Part shown: piece by piece, positions 32,949-41,919 of the stretch
Numbering within the stretch: position 1 is the first letter of the stretch
Layout: every line of letters starts with the position of its first letter
Notes under the pieces: generated by a model
The model's input: the letters and a program-made list of their open reading frames with translations, nothing else
What the model was told of the DNA's origin: nothing
Database searches by the model: none
Assembly: GCA_019828595.1 (NCBI GenBank)
Contig: JAHQRK010000023.1
Location: forward strand, 434,001 to 498,000
Direction of reading: 5' to 3'
DNA from: Aphanomyces cochlioides
Taxonomy: Eukaryota; Oomycota; Saprolegniomycetes; Saprolegniales; Verrucalvaceae
DNA length: 64,000 bases
Position numbers and translations under genes: made by a program

Positions 32949-35034
32949 ATGGACATCTTGGACGCCGACGCGCTGGTACGGACATGCGTCAATGGGATGT
33001 AGATGAGGTACTTTGGTAGAGAATCCTCGCCAAGGAAGACAATTCAAGTAAATTTGCAGTCGATGCGCATCATCGTGGTATTCAGCGCATCGGAGATTTG
33101 TCATCGGTAAGAAAGTACACGACACCGAGTGCTATTTCACCCTCTCGAAAAGATGCCCAAGCTATATTCGCTGGATGTGTCGTTCAATCAGATCAAAGTA
33201 TTGGAGACTCTGCACACCGCAAAAGACTTGAGGGAGCTGAAAGTTTACAACAACAAACTGCAATCGTCCGATAGATTAAAAGCGTAAGCGCTTTGAGGAC
33301 ATGCTTCACCTCTAGAACGTATATGCATAGAAACCAAAACCTCGAAGTGCTCGTAATGAGCAACAATGAAATCAAGGAAATCTCGACAGACTTTACAGCG
33401 CTGTTTAAGCTCAAGACCCTGCAGCTACATGGAAACAAATTGACTCGAATCGAACACTTGAAGAATTGTCGACAGCTCACATACTTGGATTTGAGCCGCA
33501 ATCGTATATCTGGCTCATGGGCAAATGTATAATCTTGTAGGCAATTCAATGTTGACTTGAGGCACTAGGCTTTGCAAGCTTTGGTCGCCCTAGAATATTT
33601 AAACCTCAGTGACAATCAAATCACATCTATTGGATCACTTGAGAACCTCAAAAAGCTCCAAGAGATCAATCTTTCGGGAAACATCTTGACAAGTCTTAGC
33701 GCCAATTATCCTCCAAATTTGATGGTTTGTGAAATTGTTCCTCTCCAAGCTGATGACCTCGAAGGTACTTCGAGCAGATCGCAACAAAATATCAGATCTG
33801 AAGTCTCTGCCTGTCATGCCAAATTTGAATGAGCTGTATGTACAAAACAACGTTTTGACAGACATTAGCTGTATTATGGAGCGCACACCCCAGGTAGAAG
33901 ATGTCCGTTGAAGTTGTGTACTCATTTGTTCCTAGCTTGAATCATTTGACATTCGCAGCAATCGTATTCGGGGCCTCAATGACGTGGTCTGTTTAGCGAA
34001 ATGCTTGACTTTAGAAGATCTATGGATTCGCGGTAATCCCTGCACACTGTCTGAGAGGTAATTTATTCGCTGTGATAAACTATGCTCAAATCAACCAGCT
34101 ACCTCTCGGACCTAGTCCTTTCCCTTCCATCCGTCCAATTTATCGATGATGTGTCATCAAAACAGATCCAAGAGAGTCCAAACCCACAAAAACTTGTTGA
34201 AGCTGCTTCTCAACCCCCAAGCACTGGACGCCCAGCAACACCGCTTGTGAGACCTTCTAGCTCAGGCTCCAGGCCATCAACTGCAGAAGGGCGGCCTCTG
34301 ATATTCAGGCCTTCTAGCCGAGCTGGTATAAGTTATGTTTCGAAGTATATCAACGAAGTGACAAACTAGGATCGCAGACAAAAATGCTAACTCCGTCAGA
34401 AGTTGAGAAGGCACAGAATGAAGTCCGACAGCGCCTTCAAAAGTTGCGACTTCTCATGGGCAAAATGTGCGCGCCGACCGAGATTCCAAAGACCAAGAAG
34501 GCAAACAGCACATCCGTGCAAAGACCTGCTTCAAACCAGTCAAGTTCTGCGGATCCAATCGAGCAAAAAAACTCGATTGAATTTTTTAACGACAAGATCC
34601 AACAACGTCCCAAAACCTGTGAAATGGGCACCGATCCGCTGGACGACATTCCAATTCGTCCCCAAACGAGTACTGGCCTAAAGCGTGAAGGTGAAATCCA
34701 GACTATAGCGTCACCACCAAAGCTCAACTTAAAACATCAAAGCACCGACGTCAACATCATGATAATGGACGATTCAATAACTTTCAAGACCACTGACGCA
34801 CCCATTGACTTTGAAGGGCAGATGAAAATTCATCTGCTTTCCGAGATCAAATCGGAAGAAATTGCATTGGAAATCTCCACCACAAAAATGCCCACAGAGC
34901 CTCCACGAGTAGAATCATGGCGCCGAGCGGAACAACGACATCGACTGACGGAAAAGGAGCGCACTGGCTTTCGACTCTTTCGTATCCCTGAAAGTGCCAA
35001 ACGCTTTATGCAGAGCGCAACATCCGCAACCTAG
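32949..35034 (+). CDS. Leucine-rich-repeat protein (SDS22-like repeats) with coiled C-terminus
   Basis: Start MDILDADAL, then a 44-nt intron, 'RILAKEDNSSKFAVDAHH', and a series of 22-residue LRRs: 'LYSLDVSFNQIKVLE', 'LEVLVMSNNEIKEI', 'LKTLQLHGNKLTRI', 'LTYLDLSRNRIS', 'LEYLNLSDNQITSI', 'LQEINLSGNILTSL', 'LNELYVQNNVLTDI' and a cap 'LEDLWIRGNPC'. Eight or nine exons with 40-47 nt introns; each repeat register is preserved over the junctions. After the LRRs come a Ser/Pro-rich linker and a charged helical part ('VEKAQNEVRQRLQKLRLLMG'). SDS22-type LRRs are common in axonemal and phosphatase-binding proteins; the exact partner is unknown. Confidence 0.82.
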
Positions 35035-35334
35035 CGCTGGCAGTTCACAAGATTTTTATTCCCTCGTCTACCTCTGTTTTCGCCACTAATAAAATCGCAA
35101 GGTTTACAATAGTTGCACTCTGTCGTATCGTCCACCACGAAAATGTCGTCTTGGTGTCTATCCCAAATGCCGTCCCCTATTCCAATGATAAAACGCACAG
35201 TTAGCAGCTGAATGACGCGTTAAAGTACTCCCAAAACTAGTTTAGCGCAATTAACGTCACAGCCATGTCAAGTTGGCATCATCAAACGAACGTTCCGAAA
35301 ATATTTGTGGTATTCCATCATAATAGAATTTGCC

Positions 35335-36340
35335 ATGTCGACGAAACATGCCCATCCAGCAGTGCCAGTGGTCGCTGGCGCCATTGCCGGCGGTATTGAA
35401 ATGTGCTCGATCTGGCCCATGGAAATGATCAAAACCAACTTGCAGCTTGGTACTATGAAAAGTCATTACAATGGTATGCTGGCTGGCTTCCGATACCACA
35501 TCGCCACTGACGGGTTCTTGTCACTGTACCGCGGACTTGCACCTGTGCTTGTCGGGTCGCTACCAAAAGCAGGTCTTCGGTTTGGGGCATTTGATTATAT
35601 CAAGAGGCTTCTTGCGGACAAAGATGGAAAATCGAGTACGATGCGCAATTTGGCCGCAGGTCTCTCGGCTGGAGCTCTTGAAGCTGTCTTGGTAACCACG
35701 CCCACAGAAACAATCAAAACCAAGCTTATTGACTCCAACACTGGAATGATTCGTGGTATTCAGAACATTGTTCGAACGCAAGGCATTGGCGGATTATATC
35801 AAGGACTTTCAGCCACAGTCTTGAAACAAGTACGATCATCTCGACTCACGTCTTCTAATTGTCCTTTAGGCGAGCAACACAGGTCTTCGTTTTATGTGGT
35901 TCACTGAATATAAAGCACGTGTGCCTGGGCTGTTGGAACGCCAAGGAATTGCTTACAGCCAGCTGAGCGAAGGCGAGCATGCTCTTGTGAGCTTTGTTGG
36001 TGGCATGACAGCGGGTATCTTCAGCACATTTGGCAACAATCGTAAGAATCTTTTCGTCATCTATATAACCATTAATCCTCTTGCAGCATTTGACGTCATG
36101 AAAACCAAGATGCAAGGTCTAGAAGGCAAACGCTACGCTAACACTTGGGATTGTGCCAAGACAATTTTCAGGCTTGATGGTTTCAAGGGCTTCTACTCTG
36201 GTGTCATCCCTCGGCTTGGGCGAGTTATTCCTGGCCAAGGCATCATTTTCATGTCTTACGACACTATTTCTCGAGTCGTGTCCAAGTACTTTGATGACAA
36301 TGAGATAAGCGTGTCGATAGCTGTAAAGTCAAATGCATGA
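35335..36340 (+). CDS. SLC25A1: Mitochondrial tricarboxylate (citrate) carrier
   Basis: Three exons; intron 1 near 35830-35869 and intron 2 near 36043-36086. Three carrier repeats each begin with the PxD/ExxK signature: PMEMIKT, PTETIKTK and PFDVMKTKMQGLEGKRY. The last is diagnostic of the citrate transport protein (SLC25A1/CTP1), which exports mitochondrial citrate in exchange for malate. The C-terminal 'SGVIPRLGRVIPGQGIIFMS' also fits. Citrate export feeds cytosolic acetyl- and malonyl-CoA, the substrate side of the decarboxylase 3.5 kb upstream, though I see no sign of co-regulation. Length about 300 aa, normal for the family. Confidence 0.93.
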
Positions 36341-36524
36341 GAATGAGTTCACTTGATAGAGTTTAGCAAATTGTGATTCGAGTTTGGTCATCCTTGTGTT
36401 TGATTGGATGAAAATAGAACAAATTCAAGATTTCATTGGCTACCATACGTCTCTATAATCAATTTGATTGGATAATAAAATTTGAGTTGGCACCAATCCT
36501 TTTCCTTAAAATATCAACAGCAGC

Positions 36525-37347
36525 ATGGCCGTGGATGGAGAGACTCGACGAGAGGATGGCCGCTTGGTCCAGGAAATTCGACCACTTTCATGCGAACAAA
36601 GCTTGCTCAATCGAGCAGACGGCTCTGCACGCTTCAGCCATGGAACTACATCTGTTCTGGCTTCCGTGAATGGCCCAGCTGCGGCCAAGATACGCCGTCA
36701 AGAAAAAGTGTCTTGTGCAACGCTCGAAGTGACGTTCAAAGCAGAAAAAGGAGCTCCGACTGCACGCGACAAGGAGTATGAAGCAATTCTTCGACAAACA
36801 TTTGAACCGATCATTTACCTCGAAAACTTTCCACGTGCAGTTATCAGCGTGACAGTCCAAGTCGTTGAAGATGATGGATCGCTCTTGTCCGTGGCAATTA
36901 ATGCCATGAATTTAGCCCTCTTGGACGCTGGTATCCCCATGCGATGCTTAGTTGGCGCTGTCACCTGCTCGATCCTGGTCGACGGACAATTTTGCCTCGA
37001 TCCCTCTCTCACTGAAGGCGAGGTAAGATCCCTTGGCAATGATCTTCGCCAAGTTTATATGACACAATAGGCTGCAGTTGCATCAGTCACGTCTGCCTGT
37101 GCAGGCAAAAACGATGGAATCCTCACTTCGCTCACCACTGGTAGATTCAGCGGATGGATCTGTGCCTTATATCATGCATTGTAGGTGTCTTGAGCGAGTC
37201 GCACTATTTCGCGTGCTCTGAAATTTGTCGAAGGTGCCCTTGAACATCGTTTCCTATTCTCACAATCGCGTTCGTAGAGCTGTTGATAGTGTCCTTTCCT
37301 TTGTCCGCATTTCACAAGAGACAAAGTTCCGCTCCAAGTTGGCATAA
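36525..37347 (+). CDS. EXOSC5: Exosome RNase PH-like subunit RRP46/EXOSC5
   Basis: Starts at ATG 36525 after three ATTGG (CCAAT) boxes at 36403, 36435 and 36467. Exon 1 carries the RNase PH-fold of exosome ring proteins: 'SLLNRADGSARFSHGTTSVL' and 'KEYEAILRQTFEPIIYLENF'. A 49-nt intron (after 'LTEGE') leads to 'AAVASVTSACAGKNDGILTS'. Two further introns restore the frame through 'GVLSESHYFACSEICRRAVD' and 'VLSFVRISQETKFRSKLA' to a TAA at 37345. Reading without those introns gives a false early stop. RRP46 is a catalytically inactive member of the hexameric ring that guides RNA to Rrp44/Rrp6. Confidence 0.87.
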
Positions 37348-37820
37348 AGCCATTGTAAACAAATTATACCCTCCGAACCTTTTGTAGCTTGCCCCTATTC
37401 CTGTCCTGTCTGCTGGCAATGCATAGTCTGGTCACCGTATCAGACAGACATCAAATCACCAGCAAGTAGCGAAAATCTTCATATCACTGCCGTTAAGCTC
37501 ATCGATTCCTGTTATCCTGGAACGTTTCCTCCATCGCATTGTCCTTTCTCGATTGGTCTTCGCGCCAATTTTGAAAATGACACCGTGGCACAGCTATAAA
37601 ATGAGGAAGGTTGATATACTGGGATATATTCATTTTCGAAGGTTATCTTTATTTATCCCAGTATCATGGGGCAATTCTTCATGCTGTCATGGTGGTGGGA
37701 TTAAGATGTGTGATGGGATTTACTCTTTTTATTTAATTGCATACTAAATGCAAGTATAATAGACGGAATGTAAAAAATTGCATTCTGGATGGCCGGACAA
37801 AACCCATTTTTCCCACCTCG
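37348..37820. other. Intergenic region with a 10-bp-stem hairpin
   Basis: No gene supported. ATACTGGGAT (37616-37625) and ATCCCAGTAT (37655-37664) are perfect inverted arms separated by 29 nt, about 160 bp before the next ATG. Confidence 0.5.
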
Positions 37821-38798
37821 ATGGACCAAGTTGGGGAAAAGTCGAAAGGCGGCCGACCGCGCGATCCTGTCTGGAGCGAGTTCGAGATCGTCAATGATCC
37901 ACAGAAGAAACGTCTCTGTGCTTGCATATGGTGCCGCCAGGAAATGAAGTCGGAGCCTAAGCGAATGCTCCTCCATTTGACCAACAAATGCGTTGGCATC
38001 GACTTCGAAACAAAGCAGAAATACCTCGCGCGCACTGGTGACGTGCGTCCTCGACATGCCAAAGACGACACGGTCTTGGCAAACCGTATTACGAAATTGG
38101 CAGCACCGGCCTGCCGCAAGATTGTCATTGCTGGCGGCAACTTCAACTCGGCATTTATACACTACATGGCGACGTTGACAGGAAAGCCCCGGCCCCGCGT
38201 TTGTTTCCTTCCAACTGCCGCCGCTGATCGAGATACGGCAATCATCAAGTTTTATGACAACTGCTCAACGCTCGACGTCGAACCATATGTGCAACTCAGC
38301 TTTGTCAATTCAAGCAAGCACCATCAAAGTTTCGACGAAGTGCTGCTTTCGATGGATGCGATTGTCTGTTCTGGTGGAAACACGTTGAATCAGCAAGCAA
38401 TCTGGCGCGCCCAAGGCATCGACATAGTCCTACGACAAGCCTGGGAACGAGGCATTGTTCTCGGTGGCGCGAGTGCCGGTTCTCTCTGCTGGTTTGAAGA
38501 AGGAGCTTCGGATTCTCGCCCCAAGGAATTGTCTGTCGTAAAGTGTCTTGGTTTCCTCCAAGGGAGCCATTGCCCCCACTATAGCGAGCCCGATCGTCGT
38601 ACGTTTTACCACAAATTGGTCTACTCTGGCGAAATGAAGGCTGGCTATGCTTGCGACAATGACGCCGGCATCTACTTTGAAGATTTTACCGTCAAGCACA
38701 TCGTTTCTGCGCGCGCTGATGCCAAAGTGTACTACGTTAGCCTCTCCGATGGCAAACTCAGCGAGCTTGAGATCCCAACTACCCACTACATCAAGTGA
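37821..38798 (+). CDS. BED zinc finger fused to peptidase S51 (dipeptidase E-like)
   Basis: Intronless, 325 codons from ATG 37821 (upstream in-frame codons lack an ATG). Residues 10-65 form a BED finger: 'GGRPRDPVWSEFEIV', then CACIWC and 'RMLLHLTNKC' supply C-x2-C ... H-x4-C, the arrangement found in hAT-type transposases and BED proteins. From about residue 95 the chain is a peptidase E/cyanophycinase-like alpha-beta fold: 'KIVIAGGNFNSAFIHYMATL', 'VCFLPTAAADRD', 'AIVCSGGNTLNQ', nucleophile elbow 'GGASAGSLCWFEEG' (Ser ~218) and 'GSHCPHYSEPDRR' (His ~253). S51 enzymes cleave Asp-Xaa dipeptides or related isoaspartyl bonds. A DNA-binding finger on such an enzyme is unexpected. Confidence 0.88.
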   Translation: MDQVGEKSKGGRPRDPVWSEFEIVNDPQKKRLCACIWCRQEMKSEPKRMLLHLTNKCVGIDFETKQKYLARTGDVRPRHAKDDTVLANRITKLAAPACRKIVIAGGNFNSAFIHYMATLTGKPRPRVCFLPTAAADRDTAIIKFYDNCSTLDVEPYVQLSFVNSSKHHQSFDEVLLSMDAIVCSGGNTLNQQAIWRAQGIDIVLRQAWERGIVLGGASAGSLCWFEEGASDSRPKELSVVKCLGFLQGSHCPHYSEPDRRTFYHKLVYSGEMKAGYACDNDAGIYFEDFTVKHIVSARADAKVYYVSLSDGKLSELEIPTTHYIK

Positions 38799-38887
38799 CG
38801 AGCGTATAATCTATATAAACAGGCCATGCTTCGGTTCCAAACCGAATTCTTAGTTTGCGATCTTCCTTGACGAGCCCGCGTCTTTCA

Positions 38888-40791
38888 ATGAATGCACTAC
38901 CTCAACAACCTGAGCGCCAACAGCGTCCTACATTAGACGCCGAGTCCTTTGGAGACGACTTGTGGTGCAATTTCTTTGATGAATCGGGTTGGCAATGCAA
39001 TTCCACACCAGCAGTAGGATTCATCTGTCACCGACTGTAGGTGAAGCGACTACGACTGCTCAAGGGAGCGATGCCCAAGCTTCGACAACGCCGCACGGAT
39101 GGAGCGACAGTGTTCTCAGCGATGAAAGTCTAGCGCTAGGAGATCACGACGCCAACATGCTACCAGCGCGTCTTGACGAATTCGACACGAAAGCCATTTC
39201 CATGGCGAGCGACACCAGCAACCACAATCATTTCCCAGCGCAGTTTGGACCATCCATTCAGTATCCCTTGGTGGTACGAAGCATTTCTTCATGAAGTATG
39301 AGCTAAAGCTGGATTGTTTTTTAGGCGATTCCAATAGCATCAGCAGGTTAGCGCACTGTCAAAGCCATGGAGACTTGATTTTGTCATCGTAGCTTTGTCC
39401 AAGCCACTCTGTCGCTACGATGGATTGTTGCTCGTGGGCACAGAGCAAGTGAATGAGTCTGGACAGAATTATCCTTCCGACCAAAACCGCATTTTCACGA
39501 CAAATTTCCGCGCTGTCAATGCCGCAGCGTCCACGTCGTCGGTTCCGGTGCCAGGCGTACGTTAACTTTGCCACGGAATCATGTGAAAGCCGTGAAAACT
39601 GTGTAGGCAGTTCGCGACATGCAGTGGATGAATCCAACATTGGTCGTCTTGGCAGTCGGCAAAGATATCCAATTTCTCCACATTGTATTGAACGCCGGCT
39701 CGGAATTCTGTGCTTGTCATTTGCAAGGTACCAACACATGGAAACTTTGGCATGATATCCGTGCGGTAGAGCCGATCTCGATCGCACACTCGGATACAAT
39801 TCGTGAGATTGCAGTGCCACAAGGAGGTCATGAAGGAACGATTTTATCTGGTGGTAGGGACACCATCGCCCTCGTCTTTGGTTGACTTGCACTTGTGTAG
39901 GCTTTGACGAGACGGTTTGCTTGACAGATGTCGAGAACCACGACGTTGTGATGAAATTTGACGCTCGCAATGTCGTCAGCAGTGTTCGATGGACACCGGA
40001 AGGTAGCTAGCTACCAGGCTTTGAAAGGCACTCTGACATTTTGATCGGTAGCAAACCACGTCAGTTGGACAACGGACGGTGGCAATGTGAGCATTGCCGA
40101 CACGCGCATTCGATCGGCCACAGGACAAATCAATTTTGAAACACCGACATACTTGGTACGTAAGAGGTATACTTGAGCTTGATGGCGGCCGTCTAGCGCT
40201 TTGATCACACGGGAGGCTTGTTTACTCATGACTACGTCTCGATGCATTCGATTGTTCTGGGCTATGAAAGCGGCTTGCTGGCGTTTTTGGACATTCGGAA
40301 ACCCGGCATGCAGTCTTGGTACACACGCTTGCTTTCGATTGTAAGCTGATTCATGCCATGGCATCTAGCTACATGACATGCAAGAGTCCTCTTCAGTCCA
40401 TTGGAGAAGTGCGCAAATCAACATCGAATGACTTTGCCATTTTTGGCGCTGGCGGGTACGATGTTGTCGATGACAATTGTTTGATTCTTTTCTCGTAGAT
40501 TTAGTCTATTGGATTTACACGACGCGGATGCTGATGGCGAGAAGATGGGCATGTAAGTGTCGATGCTGCTACATTTTATGGAGCTGATCGTTTGCAGAGG
40601 ATTTGCACCGAAGTTGATGGAATCTTGCAAAACGAGCGGCGATTTCGCGCTCGGCAATAACAACTTGATGGCTGTGTCGGACAGGTACAATAACAGGAGA
40701 CAGCGCATTGAGCTTCAGCATGTCTAGTTTGGGAATTGTGTCTGTGTATGACACGCAGCATCTCCGTCGAGACCATACAATGTCGTTCTAG
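38888..40791 (+). CDS. WD40-like beta-propeller protein, unknown family
   Basis: Roughly ten exons with 40-55 nt introns. Exon 1 'MNALPQQPERQQRPTLDAES' splices at 'DESG' (donor inside 38980s) into 'EATTTAQGSDAQASTTPHGW', then 'IPIASAALSKPLCRYDGLLL'. Propeller-like strands include 'VRDMQWMNPTLVVLAVGKDI', 'GGFDETVCLTDVENHDVVMK', 'NHVSWTTDGGNVSIADTRI', 'GYESGLLAFLDIRKPGMQ' and 'LGIVSVYDTQHLRRDHTMSF' just before TAG 40789. The WD signature is weak, and I cannot place it in a named family (TSSC1/EIPR1- or NUP43-like proteins have a comparable look). Confidence 0.6.
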
Positions 40792-40862
40792 CCGCGTACA
40801 CAACTACTTGAACAGTCGAGACACTTTTTTCCGGTGAAGATCAAGGCAACTGTAACTCAATA

Positions 40863-41780
40863 ATGTGCCTTCAGTATTACCTTTCTTATGCTTTACGGCC
40901 TGACATCACCGCGTTGGAGAGCGAAATAACTCCCGACAGCAACGAAGAGGCGACGCCATCCATCTCGTTCGATGACAACAAGATAATGGCTTTTACTGCT
41001 TCTGGAGTGCGTCCATCAAGGAAGATCAAGAGTCACGAGCCTCAGGTCATCACATTTGCTTGGTATTGCGAAAAGCATCCCATGTGCATACGCCGTTGGA
41101 TCCCTTGTCGGGTTGCATTGCTTGACAAATGCAACAGCGACCGAAAGTGGAGGATTGGCGTTGGTGGAAGTCTCTCCCTTCGATGTGACTCGAGAATTCT
41201 TGTGCTTTGGACAAACGCCATTTCAACTACTTCACTCCTTTGCATTGAATCAATCCGAGGGGCGATTACAAAGGAAACGCGCACTGCTGGGAGGATCTCT
41301 AATACAAACGAAGGCCTTGACGCTGTCAGATGTGTTGGATGGAATTGATTCTCTGTAGGGAACAGCGTCGTGCGGATCGTGATCAATGTTCTCGAGCTGG
41401 AGCTCCATTGCTGAATTGGTTGTAGGTCTGGTCTCACTTACCAGAATGCATATTCACCGCTGAATGTGCGACCGCCGGTATCAGTAGAATTGATCCACCT
41501 CAGATGTCATCGAAGGGGCCTTCAAGTCGTCCCGTTCGGATCGAGTGAAGCTTCGACGAGTGGAATTTCATCAATGTATGTCTTCATTGTTACATCAATC
41601 TGTGCGCCATGTCATGCTTTACCTGTCGCGTGAGAAGCGTGGACAGAGTGCGAGCTCGCAGCGTAGCAATGCCTATCCTTAGACTTTCCATTCCTCAACT
41701 CGGTGCGACTTGCAATCGTTTTCAGATCTTTTTCTACCACAGCGAACGAGCGCCACAGGTGCGTTCGACCGAGCATTAGA
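40863..41780 (+). CDS. Uncertain coding locus with fragments of the neighbouring coiled-coil gene module
   Basis: ATG 40863 opens 'MCLQYYLSYALRPDITALES' followed by 'EITPDSNEEATPSISFDDNK', a diverged relative of an exon repeated on the opposite strand at 42670-42830 and 43727-43887. Further on, 'SGGLALVEVSPFDVTREFLC' and 'FGQTPFQLLHSFALNQSEG' (41130-41270) look like a propeller or scaffold protein, and 'MPILRLSIPQLGATCNRFQI' precedes a stop at about 41780. No splice path connects all pieces in phase. It could be a gene with unusual splicing or a mosaic of rearranged fragments. Confidence 0.35.
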
Positions 41781-41919
41781 CATCGTTACTCATGAATCAA
41801 GCAGAAGCATGAGCAAAGGAAATACTCGACCCCCAGCAGTGTTGTAGTGCATTGGACGACATGGCTCACAGGTCGATGTAAGGATGAAGAGATGGACACA
41901 TTGATGAAATTACATGAAG

